A stretch of DNA of 64,000 bases from Desulfobacterales bacterium (lineage in GTDB: Bacteria; Desulfobacterota; Desulfobacteria; Desulfobacterales; Desulfobacteraceae), in the NCBI GenBank assembly GCA_022361395.1, contig JAKSAX010000076.1, positions 1-64,000 on the forward strand, written 5' to 3'. The notes beneath the pieces were generated by a model. It was not told the origin of the DNA. It saw nothing but the letters and a program-made list of their open reading frames with translations, and made no database searches. The translations under genes and the position numbers were made by a program. The first letter of the stretch is position 1. Each line of letters starts with the position of its first letter. Positions 36,938 through 48,840 of the stretch are shown here, piece after piece.

Positions 36938-37879
36938 ATGTTAAGGACCCGGAATGTTATTTTCCTTGGGATGGTAATGATTGCCGCGGGCATATTTTCC
37001 CAGGCAGGAGCCGAAGTTGTCGACCGGATCGTGGCCGTTGTCAACAACGAGATCATTACTCTTTCAGAATTGAATAAAGCAACGGCAATGTACAAGTCGA
37101 AAATCCAGGCTTCCCAGAATTCCGAAGCAAGGAAAAAAGAAATGATTGCCGAGCTTGAAACCGAAATGCTTAACAAACTTGTTGACGCCTCCCTTACAAT
37201 CCAGGAAGCTGTGAAATACGGTATAAAAGTAACGGACAAAGATGTTGACACGGCCCTTGAAAATTTTAAAAAGCAAAATAAGCTGGATGACGAAGCCCTT
37301 AAGCAGGGCCTTGCTGCGGCAGGCCGCACGGTTGAAGACTACCGGGAGCAGATGAAAGAGCAGATTCTTCAATCCATGCTTGTCAACCGGGCGGTCCGGT
37401 CAAAGGTCATTATTACCGACGCAGATATTCAGACTTACTATGATGCCCATAAGGATGACTTTTCAGGTGTTAAAAAATACAGGTTAAAAAATATTCTTAC
37501 CCCGAGCAGTGAAGAGATTGAAAAAATAGAGAAACAGCTTCAAAAGAATGCCTCATTCTCCGCGCTGGCCAAAGAATATTCCATCGGTTCCAATGCATCC
37601 CAGGGAGGGGATCTCGGACTGTTTGACATCTCAAGTTTCAGCGAGGAGATCCGTACCGCACTGGCTGATCTTAAAAAGGGCGAGCATACCCCTGTCATTC
37701 AGACCGGCAGCGCCTATCAGATTATCTATGTGGATGATGTGGTCATGGAAGGACAGCTGACCATGGACCAGGCCCAGGATAAGATCCGGGATATCCTATA
37801 CAAAGACCAGGTAGAGACGCAATTTAAAGCGTGGATTCAGTCCCTCAAAGAGAGTGCCCATATAGAGCTGATGCTCTAA
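36938..37879 (+). CDS. surA: periplasmic peptidyl-prolyl isomerase SurA
   Basis: 313 residues. A signal peptide is followed by VDRIVAVVNNEIITLSEL, the classic SurA start, then an N-terminal helical chaperone domain and one parvulin domain (about 165-270: YRLKNILTPS, FSALAKEYSIGSNASQGGDLGLFD). It helps outer-membrane proteins fold. It begins 13 bases after the SurA-like lipoprotein gene, so both are co-expressed. Confidence 0.93.
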   Translation: MLRTRNVIFLGMVMIAAGIFSQAGAEVVDRIVAVVNNEIITLSELNKATAMYKSKIQASQNSEARKKEMIAELETEMLNKLVDASLTIQEAVKYGIKVTDKDVDTALENFKKQNKLDDEALKQGLAAAGRTVEDYREQMKEQILQSMLVNRAVRSKVIITDADIQTYYDAHKDDFSGVKKYRLKNILTPSSEEIEKIEKQLQKNASFSALAKEYSIGSNASQGGDLGLFDISSFSEEIRTALADLKKGEHTPVIQTGSAYQIIYVDDVVMEGQLTMDQAQDKIRDILYKDQVETQFKAWIQSLKESAHIELML

Positions 37880-37914
37880 TTTCAACTTAGGTATCCGATA
37901 CCGGGAAAAAACAG

Positions 37915-39279
37915 ATGCAGAAAGAACAGATACAGATACTGAAAGTCAGCATTAAAAGGCTGCTGCGCCGGGGAGCAAATAAGCAATTGCTCAACATCAT
38001 AAATAAAACCCATATGGCAGACCTTTCAATCGTATTTCAGGAACTGACGCTGATCAATCAGCAGAAATTGTTTAATCTCCTGGAGGATCCCGAAGAGATC
38101 GGCATTCTTTTTTCCAAGCTTGATGAAGCGACTTTTGTTGAATTTATAAAAAACGTGAATTTCAATAAACTTGTTGAAATTTTTGACCATATGCCTTCGG
38201 ATGATGCTGCTGAATTGCTCGGTCTTCTGGATGAAGAGCTTTCAGATAAGATATTGTCCAAGATGAAAAAAGAGGAGTCGGACAATGTCGAGCAGATCAT
38301 GAGCTATGACGAAGACACTGCCGGCAGCCTTATGGTCAAAGACTATGTTGCACTGGAAGAGGATGTTAATGCAAAACAGGTCATTGAATCATTGCAGAAT
38401 AAGTATCTGGATGTTGAAATGCCCTTCTATATTTATGTAATTGACGCCTATGGCAAACTGGTTGGGGTCAGTTCCCTGCGGCAACTGGTTGTTGAGTCAC
38501 CTGACCGTCCCCTGAAAGAGTTCATGGCAACGGACATCGTTTCGGTCAAGCCATATACTGACCGGGAAGAGGTGGCCCGGCTGGTATCGCTTTATGACTA
38601 CCTTGCCATTCCCGTTGTGGATGACGACAACCGCATTGTGGGTATTGTAACGGTTGACGACGTTATAGATATCCTCCATGAGGCAGCTACGGAAGATATG
38701 CTTAAGATGGCCGGTGTGGGTGAAGAGTACGTGGAAACCCAGACCATAATCAAAGGAACGAGGATACGTCTTCCCTGGCTGTTTGCCAGTTGCCTGGGGG
38801 GAGTGGCCGCCTTTTTCATCATTGGCGGTTTTGAGGACACACTGGTGCAATTTGCCGGACTTGCGGCCTTTATCCCGGTGATCATGGGAATGGGCGGTAA
38901 TATCGGCACCCAGAGTTCCACTATTGTGGTCCGTGGAATTGCCACGGGCAGGGTGGATGTCAGGGATTTTACACAGGTTGTTTCCAAAGAACTGGCAGTC
39001 GGCCTCATCCTGGGGGTTGTCTACGGGCTGCTTATCGGTATGGTGGCAAAAATCAGTTTTTTTGACCAGCCCTTTTCCTGGGCACTGGCAGTTGCAGTGG
39101 GGCTGGCCATTGTCTCTTCCATGTCCGTTGCCGCCCTGGTCGGTTCTATGGTCCCGCTGATCTTTCAGCGTCTGAACATTGACCCGGCTGTGGCCACAGG
39201 CCCTTTTGTGACCACCTCAATCGATATCGTCAGTGTGTACTGCTACTTTATGATTGCCCGGTTCCTGCTCGGCTTTTGA
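37915..39279 (+). CDS. mgtE: magnesium transporter MgtE
   Basis: 454 residues. An N-terminal superhelical domain (EDPEEIGILFSKL, MPSDDAAELLGLL) and a CBS pair (about 135-255, ending RIVGIVTVDDVIDILHEAA) precede five membrane segments. PVIMGMGGNIGTQSST and PLIFQRLNIDPAVATGPF are the pore signatures. It imports Mg2+ and is gated by Mg2+ binding to the CBS region. It continues the surA transcription unit. Confidence 0.95.
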   Translation: MQKEQIQILKVSIKRLLRRGANKQLLNIINKTHMADLSIVFQELTLINQQKLFNLLEDPEEIGILFSKLDEATFVEFIKNVNFNKLVEIFDHMPSDDAAELLGLLDEELSDKILSKMKKEESDNVEQIMSYDEDTAGSLMVKDYVALEEDVNAKQVIESLQNKYLDVEMPFYIYVIDAYGKLVGVSSLRQLVVESPDRPLKEFMATDIVSVKPYTDREEVARLVSLYDYLAIPVVDDDNRIVGIVTVDDVIDILHEAATEDMLKMAGVGEEYVETQTIIKGTRIRLPWLFASCLGGVAAFFIIGGFEDTLVQFAGLAAFIPVIMGMGGNIGTQSSTIVVRGIATGRVDVRDFTQVVSKELAVGLILGVVYGLLIGMVAKISFFDQPFSWALAVAVGLAIVSSMSVAALVGSMVPLIFQRLNIDPAVATGPFVTTSIDIVSVYCYFMIARFLLGF

Positions 39280-39288
39280 AGGTATTAA

Positions 39289-40068
39289 ATGGCGGATTTC
39301 AGCACAGATGCCATCCTGCTGCGTAAGATTGAGTACGGGGATCATGACCTTATCATCACATTTCTGACCCGTGACCGCGGAAAAATCGCAGTCATTGCCA
39401 AGAATGCCAAACAGAGTGTCAGACGGTTTTCAGGCTCGCTGGATCTTTTTTCAGCAAACAGTATCCAGTGCACATTCCCAAAAAAAAATAAGGACGGATT
39501 GATTATTCTGGCCCAGTCCGACCTGGACAACGGGTTTGCCAACATTCGTTATGATGTTATCAAGACAGGCTATGCCTGCTATTGGGTTGAGATCCTGACC
39601 CTGTGGCTTGAGGAGGGGAAACCCCAGCAGGAGCTGTTTGACCTGCTCTACTTTTCCCTGGACGCGCTGAACAGGTCAGATATTAGAACCCAGGTGGTCA
39701 GCCTGCTGTTCCAGATACGGTTCATGGGAATTTCCGGCTTTGCGCCCAACCTGGAATTTTGCGATTCGTGCGGTAAGGATCTGGATACCATTACCAGGGG
39801 GACGCTGCGGTTTGATTTCAAAGAGGGGCAGGTGATCTGTCCGGGATGCCGGCCCAACGCCTCAAAATACGGCATGGAGGTCTCTAAAGGCACTTTGAAG
39901 CAGCTGGCCTGGATAAATGCGACTGAGATGGACCGGGCGGACCGGATTAAATTTTCTCCCCTTGCCATACGTGAGGGAGAGGTTTTACTTGAATCTTTTA
40001 TACCTTTTCATATCGGAAGGGAGTTCAAAAGCCTTGGTTTTTTACGCAGGATGAAACGGGAAAGATGA
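39289..40068 (+). CDS. recO: DNA repair protein RecO
   Basis: 259 residues. The N-terminal OB fold starts with TDAILLRKIEYGDHD, then LTRDRGKIAVIAKNAK. A C4 zinc site is formed by CDSCGKDL and CPGC near residues 162-188. RecO loads RecA on SSB-coated DNA with RecR. A nine-base A-run lies at codons 64-67 (PKKNK). The stop overlaps the GHMP kinase start (ATGA). Confidence 0.92.
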   Translation: MADFSTDAILLRKIEYGDHDLIITFLTRDRGKIAVIAKNAKQSVRRFSGSLDLFSANSIQCTFPKKNKDGLIILAQSDLDNGFANIRYDVIKTGYACYWVEILTLWLEEGKPQQELFDLLYFSLDALNRSDIRTQVVSLLFQIRFMGISGFAPNLEFCDSCGKDLDTITRGTLRFDFKEGQVICPGCRPNASKYGMEVSKGTLKQLAWINATEMDRADRIKFSPLAIREGEVLLESFIPFHIGREFKSLGFLRRMKRER

Positions 40069-41108
40069 ACTTTAAGCCTATACTTGACAGCAACCTAATT
40101 AAAACCTCAGTGCCCTGCCGGGTGGATTTTGGCGGAACACTGGATATTTCGACATTTTACCTGCCCCTTTCCCATCTGGAACCGGCTACCTTGAACCTGG
40201 CGCTGGATATGCGGACCTACGTGACCCTGTCACCCTGGAAAAAGGGGCGAATTAAAATCTCTTCAAAAGGATTTGAATCCATGGAAAGGGGCCGTGAAGA
40301 GTCAGGCGTGGACAATCCAATGGGCCTGATGTTTGCCATTGCCGGATATTTCAATGCCCATGGGGTTCATATTCATATCGAATCAACCTCTCCGCCGCGC
40401 AGTGCCCTTGGCGGTTCTTCCTCTGCTGCAGTGGCCGTTATTGCAGCCTTTTATGCAGCAATGGACGAAGTAAAAGAACCTGAGCATATTGCCTGGCTGG
40501 CCCACTATATTGAATCTTCGGTTGCCGGGATACCCTGCGGAGGACAGGATCAGACAGCCGCCGCTTTCGGCGGGGTTAATCTCTGGGAGTGGGGCTTTGG
40601 TGATGAAGGCCCAAGGTTTACCCGGAAACCGCTCTATGAAGACGAAGAAGAGAGGCAAATGCTGAATCAGAGGATACTTGTGGCCTATTGCGGTATACCC
40701 CATGAATCAAAAGATATCAACGGTCAATGGGTTGCCGCATTCAAGTCAGGAAAAGCGGTTCACCATTTTAAGGAAATAGTCGCCATTACAAAAAAATTTT
40801 CAAGCGCCCTCCAGGCTAAAAACTTCAGTTTTGCAGGGGAGTTGATGAACCGGGAGACAGAGATCCGGTGTGAAATTACCCCTGAGGTCCTTGACAAGAC
40901 AGGTAAAAAGTTGTTTGAAAGAGCAAAGGCTGTTCAATGCGGTGCCAGGTTTACCGGTGCCGGCGGGGGCGGATGTCTCTGGGCAGTTGGAGAGCAGGAA
41001 AATATTCAGGCGCTTTCAGGTTCCTGGCAAAAGGTTCTGGACACGGTTGAAAACGGCAGGATACTGGACACATCTATTGATCCCAAAGGAATCCTGATTC
41101 ATAGATGA
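40065..41108 (+). CDS. GHMP-family small-molecule kinase
   Basis: 347 residues. The ATP-binding motif PPRSALGGSSSAAVA (about 107-121) and the C-terminal GARFTGAGGGGCLW loop are diagnostic of galacto/homoserine/mevalonate/phosphomevalonate kinases. It resembles sugar-kinase branches (heptose or galactose type), but the substrate cannot be fixed. It starts in the last codon of recO, so expression is coupled. Confidence 0.87.
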   Translation: MNFKPILDSNLIKTSVPCRVDFGGTLDISTFYLPLSHLEPATLNLALDMRTYVTLSPWKKGRIKISSKGFESMERGREESGVDNPMGLMFAIAGYFNAHGVHIHIESTSPPRSALGGSSSAAVAVIAAFYAAMDEVKEPEHIAWLAHYIESSVAGIPCGGQDQTAAAFGGVNLWEWGFGDEGPRFTRKPLYEDEEERQMLNQRILVAYCGIPHESKDINGQWVAAFKSGKAVHHFKEIVAITKKFSSALQAKNFSFAGELMNRETEIRCEITPEVLDKTGKKLFERAKAVQCGARFTGAGGGGCLWAVGEQENIQALSGSWQKVLDTVENGRILDTSIDPKGILIHR

Positions 41109-41433
41109 CCGGGTGCGATTTTTGTTTGCTCTGATCCCTGAACCACAGTGTAAGAAATATCAGCCGAAAAATACAAATACGACGATAAAACAGAAAAGGA
41201 GATCCCCATGGCAGGTTATGACCCTGAAAAGGATAAAAAAGTAGCAGAGTGGAAGAACGAGGAAACCGGATTACTGATTTCCATCCAGCAATACGGAGAA
41301 GGAGAACCCAAGGTTCAGATCGGCCCCAGAATCCTTAAGAAAAAAGACGGCAGCGACAGGGCGCCCTCAAAAGCAGGACGGCTTTCTGTCGAGGATATCA
41401 TGTGGCTCTACGATATTATAGATGAGGTAAAGG

Positions 41434-44237
<2,804 letters not shown>

Positions 44238-44328
44238 CCCGAGGGGCATCTGTTTATACTATGGGAGATCCTGCAATTCGGGGGATTCATGTAATGGTGC
44301 CCATAAAATGTTCCCGCTGTTAAGATTC

Positions 44329-44357
44329 TTGATGCAAACCTGTAATTAGGGTATTAT
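44329..44357 (+). promoter_or_regulatory. sigma-70-like promoter of the arsenosugar operon
   Basis: TTGATG and TATTAT are 17 bases apart. The -10 is embedded in a 5-bp inverted repeat (TAGGG/CCCTA at 44347-44363). The start codon is 49 bases downstream. Confidence 0.55.
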
Positions 44358-44368
44358 TCCCTACTTAA

Positions 44369-44386
44369 AGATTCAGATCTAAATCT
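44369..44386. promoter_or_regulatory. 18-bp near-perfect palindrome at the expected transcription start
   Basis: AGATTCAGATCTAAATCT is symmetric except at one pair. It lies about 12 bases after the -10, where a dimeric repressor would block initiation. An ArsR- or redox-type regulator is plausible but not identified. Confidence 0.5.
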
Positions 44387-44405
44387 ATCATAAGGAGACG
44401 TTTCC

Positions 44406-44738
44406 ATGGAGACTTACTATAATCCTGAAGACCTGCCCAAGTTTGAAGAGGTCGGTAAGGATGCACCTGAGCTTGCGCAGAAATTTTTTGAATACTATGG
44501 CCAGGTTTTCTCAGAAGGGGAGCTGACTGAACGGGAAAAAGCGTTGATCGCCCTGGCAGTTGCCCAGACCATCCAGTGCCCCTATTGCATTGATGCATAC
44601 ACCCGTGCATGTCTTGAAAAAGGATCTAACCTGGCGGAAATGACAGAGGCACTTCATGTGGCAACCGCAATACGGGGAGGCGCATCCCTGGTCCATGGGG
44701 TCCAGATGAGGAAAATCGCTGAAAAAATGTCAATGTAA
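44406..44738 (+). CDS. arsenosugar biosynthesis-associated peroxidase-like protein (AhpD/CMD fold)
   Basis: 110 residues of the carboxymuconolactone-decarboxylase/AhpD family. The thiol motif CPYCIDAYTRA (CxxC) and FSEGELTEREKALIALAVAQ are typical, with AAGGAG before the ATG. Stand-alone AhpD-like proteins of this size occur directly before ArsS radical SAM genes and form the arsenosugar-associated branch. Here it is followed by arsS. It may supply reducing power or handle a peroxide or thiol intermediate. Confidence 0.85.
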   Translation: METYYNPEDLPKFEEVGKDAPELAQKFFEYYGQVFSEGELTEREKALIALAVAQTIQCPYCIDAYTRACLEKGSNLAEMTEALHVATAIRGGASLVHGVQMRKIAEKMSM

Positions 44739-44750
44739 CCCCTGTCGGAA

Positions 44751-44794
44751 GCATCCGGGGGGCAGATACCTCCGAAGTACCTGACCCCGGATGC
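44751..44794 (+). other. intercistronic RNA hairpin upstream of arsS
   Basis: GCATCCGGGG and CCCCGGATGC form a perfect 10-bp stem around 24 bases. It ends one base before the arsS ribosome site, so it could control arsS translation or mark an mRNA processing site. It also covers an in-frame ATG at 44791, arguing for the GTG start. Confidence 0.6.
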
Positions 44795-44808
44795 AAAAGG
44801 AGCCAAAA

Positions 44809-45792
44809 GTGTCATCGGAAAATGCACATACCGTCCCGGATTTCAGCGCGACATTGTCCTTTGAAGGACTGGAACTGAAGCGGGATAAACTAACCACCTG
44901 CCAGGTAAATCTGGGACTTGTCTGCAACCAGGCCTGCAGGCACTGCCACCTGTCTGCAGGGCCGGGCCGCAAGGAGTTGATGGACCTGGCAACTATCCGC
45001 CAGGTGGTCAATTTTGTGAAGGACACTGATATAACAACAGTTGACATCACAGGCGGGGCACCTGAAATGAATCCCAATCTTCCTGAGCTCATGGATCTTG
45101 TGGCGGAACTGGGTAAAAAAATGATTCTAAGGTGCAATTTATCCGCGTTGTACGATCAGGACACCGGCAATATCCAAGAGCGGCTCGTAAGACACCGGGT
45201 CAATGTGACGGCCTCTCTTCCCTCCATGAATAAGAATCAGACCGACGGTCAGCGGGGAGACGGGATTTTCAACAAGAGCATGGATGCATTGAAACGGCTC
45301 AATGATCTTGGATATGGCGACCCTGAGTCCGGTCTTGAACTGGATCTGGTATCCAACCCGGCCGGGGCGTTTATGCCCAGCCCTCAAGCCTCAACAGAAA
45401 AAAGATTTAAGCAGATTCTCAGGGAAAAACAGGGAATAGGTTTTAACCGGCTCTTTACCTTTGCCAATATGCCCCTTGGACGCTTTGAGAACTGGCTTAA
45501 AAAATCCGGCAACTATGAGGGGTATATGACCATGCTCTATAAGGGGTTCAATCCCTGCACCCTCCCGGGACTGATGTGCAGAAACCTGGTATCGGTCGGC
45601 TGGAACGGATATTTATATGATTGTGATTTTAACCTGGCAGCAGATATTCCCCTGGGTAACTCGCCCACTCATATCAGCACGGCCGCTCCTGAAAATTTTC
45701 TAAACAGGGAAGTGGCAGTGGGCACCCATTGTTATGCCTGTACTGCAGGATCCGGATTTACATGAGGGGGGGCCATTGACGTTCCCGGTTAG
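44809..45792 (+). CDS. arsS: ArsS-type radical SAM protein, selenoprotein candidate read through UGA
   Basis: About 327 residues with UGA read as Sec319. The radical SAM cluster motif is CNQACRHC. The C-terminus has HCYACTAGSGFT-U-GGAIDVPG, matching the family ending HC.GCTAG.GS.CGGA where Sec often replaces the last Cys. After the TGA (45763-45765) the frame continues eight codons to TAG at 45790. A SECIS-like hairpin lies 15 bases after the UGA. The start is GTG 44809, with AAGGAG seven bases before. ArsS catalyses a radical step in arsenosugar formation. It is paired with the peroxidase-like gene upstream. Confidence 0.87.
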
Positions 45793-45797
45793 GGAAC
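45781..45797 (+). promoter_or_regulatory. SECIS-like hairpin after the arsS UGA
   Basis: GTTCCC pairs with GGGAAC around loop GGTTA. The loop begins 21 bases after the UGA and has G first. The arsS stop codon falls in the loop and first stem base, and the hairpin ends 15 bases before the convergent gene's stop. Confidence 0.7.
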
Positions 45798-45811
45798 TAA
45801 ATCAAATGGGA

Positions 45812-46714
45812 TCAGGCCTCCGTATCTGATTCAAGCCGTTTGCTGAGGACCAGAACAGGATCATCCCCGTAGCCTGCGGTTTTGTAAAATTGAATAACCC
45901 CTGTATTGCTTTTCCGCACCATAAGGTTGATTTTCGGGCAGCCCAACTGCCCGAGCAATTTCTCCCCGTGCTTAACCAATTGGCCGGCCACGCCTTTTTT
46001 TCTGAATTCAGGGGCAACACCCAGATAGTAAAACCAGCCCCTGTGGCCGTCATACCCAGCCATGCATGAGCCAATGACCTGGTCGTCCAGCAGGGCAAGA
46101 TAAAAAAGATCGGGGGAATCATCCAGCTTTCGTTGAATATCCTTTTGGGGGTCATTCCACGGCACGGTCAGTCCGCACCTGTTCCACAGGTCAATCACCC
46201 GGTTCCTGTACTGATCCGTATAGGTTGATATGGATAGCGCCTCTTCCAGGGAAGGGAGCTTCTTTTTCATAAAAACGCTTAAAGGGTCTTCTTTATAATC
46301 GCCAAAGGGGCGGGTTTCCATAAACCCTGCTTCCCGGTAAAAGGAGATGGCTGCTGCCTGATGAATACCTGTTTCCAGCCGGGCCACAGGAAGATCCCTG
46401 CTCAACGCAAGGTGCTCCAGTGCACGGAGAATTATGCCGGCCATACCCTTTCTTCTATGGGTCTCAGGGATGTACATCCGTTTGATTTCAGCATACCCTT
46501 CCATAAACTTTACCGCACCGATTCCGGCAAGAGCGTTGTTGTCCCTGACACCGATCATAACGACATTGTCCCGCATCAGGGTGTCGATTCCGTCCAGGTG
46601 GTTGCTCTCCGGAGGATAAAGGGATTCCTGGTAAGTATCCAGGGCCGCAATCAGGTTCCGGACATCTTCAGCATCAGGAGTTACTTGTTCAACGGTTATA
46701 TCTGAGAGTTGCAT
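45812..46714 (-). CDS. tandem GNAT-domain acetyltransferase
   Basis: 300 residues made of two GNAT folds. The N-terminal one has AEIKRMYIPETHRRKGMAG as its acetyl-CoA loop (RRKGMA); the C-terminal one has GWFYYLGVAPEFRKKGVAG (RKKGVA) and resembles YpeA. Each probably binds acetyl-CoA, or one may be regulatory. The acceptor is unknown. It is convergent with arsS, stops 19 bases apart. Confidence 0.88.
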   Translation of the reverse strand: MQLSDITVEQVTPDAEDVRNLIAALDTYQESLYPPESNHLDGIDTLMRDNVVMIGVRDNNALAGIGAVKFMEGYAEIKRMYIPETHRRKGMAGIILRALEHLALSRDLPVARLETGIHQAAAISFYREAGFMETRPFGDYKEDPLSVFMKKKLPSLEEALSISTYTDQYRNRVIDLWNRCGLTVPWNDPQKDIQRKLDDSPDLFYLALLDDQVIGSCMAGYDGHRGWFYYLGVAPEFRKKGVAGQLVKHGEKLLGQLGCPKINLMVRKSNTGVIQFYKTAGYGDDPVLVLSKRLESDTEA

Positions 46715-46744
46715 GTCTGTCTTCCACTGTTAGGAACAAATTAT

Positions 46745-47302
46745 TTAATAATCAACGCCCGGCTGGGGCACAATGCCTTTACGGTAGGCGTGCTTGATTT
46801 CCCTGACCTCACTCACCGTGTCTGCCATATCGATAATATCGGAATGGGCATCCCGTCCGGTCAGAATCATATGGAGCCTGTCAGGCCTTAGAGACAATAT
46901 CTCTTTAACTTGCTCAAGATCAACCAGATTCAGGGCAAGGGCGTTGTTGATTTCGTCCAGAATAATAAGGTCAAAGGCATTGGAGGCGAGTTTTGATTTG
47001 ACGAGGTCAATAGCCTCCTGGGCATTTTTCCTGTGTTCGCTGTGGGGATACGGGTTCCCTTCAATGCCGCAAAACCCTTTACCTGTATGAAAAAGTTCAA
47101 CATATTTTCCAAGATGGGTGACCCCGTCCCACTCACCCGAGTAGAGGTCGCCTTTCATAAACTGAATGATGCAGACCTTCATTTCGTGGCCGGCGGCCCT
47201 TAGGGCCATACCCATGGCAGAGGTGGTCTTTCCTTTGCCGTTCCCGGTGATCACCACCACCAGGCCCTGTTCTTTTTCCGGGGTGAGGCGTTTTATTTCC
47301 AT
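46745..47302 (-). CDS. cobO: cob(I)alamin adenosyltransferase, CobO/BtuR type
   Basis: 185 residues. P-loop TGNGKGKTTSAMGMALR, VCIIQFMKG, LDEINNAL (Walker B region) and LTGRDAH are the CobO family blocks. It adenosylates corrinoid to make coenzyme B12. It sits eight bases after the Cache-GGDEF gene on the same strand. No cobalamin riboswitch or other B12 genes are seen. Confidence 0.93.
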   Translation of the reverse strand: MEIKRLTPEKEQGLVVVITGNGKGKTTSAMGMALRAAGHEMKVCIIQFMKGDLYSGEWDGVTHLGKYVELFHTGKGFCGIEGNPYPHSEHRKNAQEAIDLVKSKLASNAFDLIILDEINNALALNLVDLEQVKEILSLRPDRLHMILTGRDAHSDIIDMADTVSEVREIKHAYRKGIVPQPGVDY

Positions 47303-47310
47303 GTCGTCTC

Positions 47311-48786
47311 CTATACCTCAGATAGGTTTTTTGCTGTAACAACCAGATTTCTGCCCCTTGCCTTCGCCTGGTAAAGGGCCTTATCAGCTCTCATTAAAAA
47401 TTCATCCAGGGTTTGTCCGGATTGATATTCGGCAATACCGCAGCTGACTGATATCATGTTCATGACATCGGGTAAAACCGTGGCATCGTCGAACTCATGG
47501 GAGGCAACCGCCATCCTCAATCTCTCTGCAACCTTACGGGTTGCTTCAAGATCATTTTGCACCAGCAGGATAAACTCATCGCCTCCCCACCTCACCAGCA
47601 TATCCTGTCCTCTTACGGCCCGGGAGGCGAGACGGGCAATATCCCTGATCACGCGGTCTCCCATAAGGTGTCCCATGGTATCGTTTATGGTTTTCAAATG
47701 ATCGATATCAAAGAGAATCAGGCACATGGGGCTGTTCGTGCGCCGGTTAACCTGGGTCATATACCTGAACCGCTGCTCAAATTCATTCCTGTTAAATGCC
47801 TGTGTCAGCGGGTCTACCATGGCCATCTCTTCAAGCTTCTTCTGAAAAAAGTTAATCACCAGGGTGGCAAAAATCAAGGTGACAACCGTGATGAGAATAC
47901 TGAAGCAGATGTTTTTGTAAAAGGTTGATTCAATGCTTTTCATGGCTGCAGTCTCATCCTGCTCCACCATGAGAAACCAGCCCAGTTCACTTACAAACCT
48001 TGAAGTAAGTAGGATATGCCGCCCCTCATTGTCATATTCAAACAACGCCGGGTTGTGAATGTTCTCAAGAATCTTCGGGGCAATGCCGGTAAGTCCCGGG
48101 ATTTGATGAATGGACAGGGTTTCTATCTTTGTTTTATCCGTGTGAACCTGGATCACCCCGCCCGGGTCCACCATGTATACATTCCGATTGTATTTTTCCC
48201 GGTAATCATGGAGCAGGGTGGCGATCCGGTTGTAATCCAGTCCAACCCCCACAACCCCGAGAAACTGCCCTTCATAGCCGGTCAGCCTGTGGTTTATGAA
48301 GACGGTTAAAAGATTCAGCGCAGCTTCATTGGTATCAACATCAAGTGCGTAGTCCACCCCTGTATTTTTAAATTTGTAATACCAGACATCATGGTCATCC
48401 TCAGGTGATATCCGTTTTACTATCCCGTTGAAATGGTAATAATTCCCACTGGTTTCCGAAACAAAAAAGACGGTTGAAAACCCGTATTTTTCTCTGATTT
48501 GCTCAAGGTACTTCCGGATCAGCGGTATCTTTTTTTCACCGCCCAATACCCAGTCTTTCACAAAGGTATCGTTGGCCATGAGTGAAGATACAAAGATAGG
48601 ACGGGCCAGATCCTTCTGTATTCCCGAGTAGATATTGTCCCTGGAGAGGGGAAGGCTGCTCTCAATGATGCTGGCCCGTACGGATTTTTTTGAAGCTGAA
48701 TAGGAAAAAAAGTTAATCAGGAAAAAGCCTGACATCAGGATGATACTCAAACTGAGGATGAGTTTGGTTCGAATGGAGATCATCAA
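47311..48786 (-). CDS. membrane Cache-domain diguanylate cyclase
   Basis: 491 residues. Two membrane segments (about 8-27 and 293-315) flank an extracytoplasmic Cache-like sensor (VYMVDPGGVIQVHTDKTK). The GGDEF domain ends the protein with RWGGDEF and the preceding DIDHLKTINDTMGH metal site. It should make c-di-GMP in response to an external ligand. Confidence 0.9.
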   Translation of the reverse strand: MMISIRTKLILSLSIILMSGFFLINFFSYSASKKSVRASIIESSLPLSRDNIYSGIQKDLARPIFVSSLMANDTFVKDWVLGGEKKIPLIRKYLEQIREKYGFSTVFFVSETSGNYYHFNGIVKRISPEDDHDVWYYKFKNTGVDYALDVDTNEAALNLLTVFINHRLTGYEGQFLGVVGVGLDYNRIATLLHDYREKYNRNVYMVDPGGVIQVHTDKTKIETLSIHQIPGLTGIAPKILENIHNPALFEYDNEGRHILLTSRFVSELGWFLMVEQDETAAMKSIESTFYKNICFSILITVVTLIFATLVINFFQKKLEEMAMVDPLTQAFNRNEFEQRFRYMTQVNRRTNSPMCLILFDIDHLKTINDTMGHLMGDRVIRDIARLASRAVRGQDMLVRWGGDEFILLVQNDLEATRKVAERLRMAVASHEFDDATVLPDVMNMISVSCGIAEYQSGQTLDEFLMRADKALYQAKARGRNLVVTAKNLSEV

Positions 48787-48840
48787 TTTTCCCTGAATTT
48801 ATCAGTTTTCAAAATTCCCTTCCGGTTTCAGTTTTCTGCC

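Noticed and set aside
36532-37329. 265-residue open frame on the minus strand
   Set aside because: It is antisense to the SurA-like lipoprotein and surA genes; its poly-Phe runs only mirror the poly(A) tracts.
44791-45765. ArsS starting at ATG 44791 and ending at the TGA
   Set aside because: The ATG lies in an RNA stem, while GTG 44809 has a good ribosome site; the conserved C-terminal motif continues past the TGA.
47303-47310. Cobalamin riboswitch before cobO
   Set aside because: Only eight bases separate cobO from the preceding gene, leaving no room, and no B12-box was seen further upstream.
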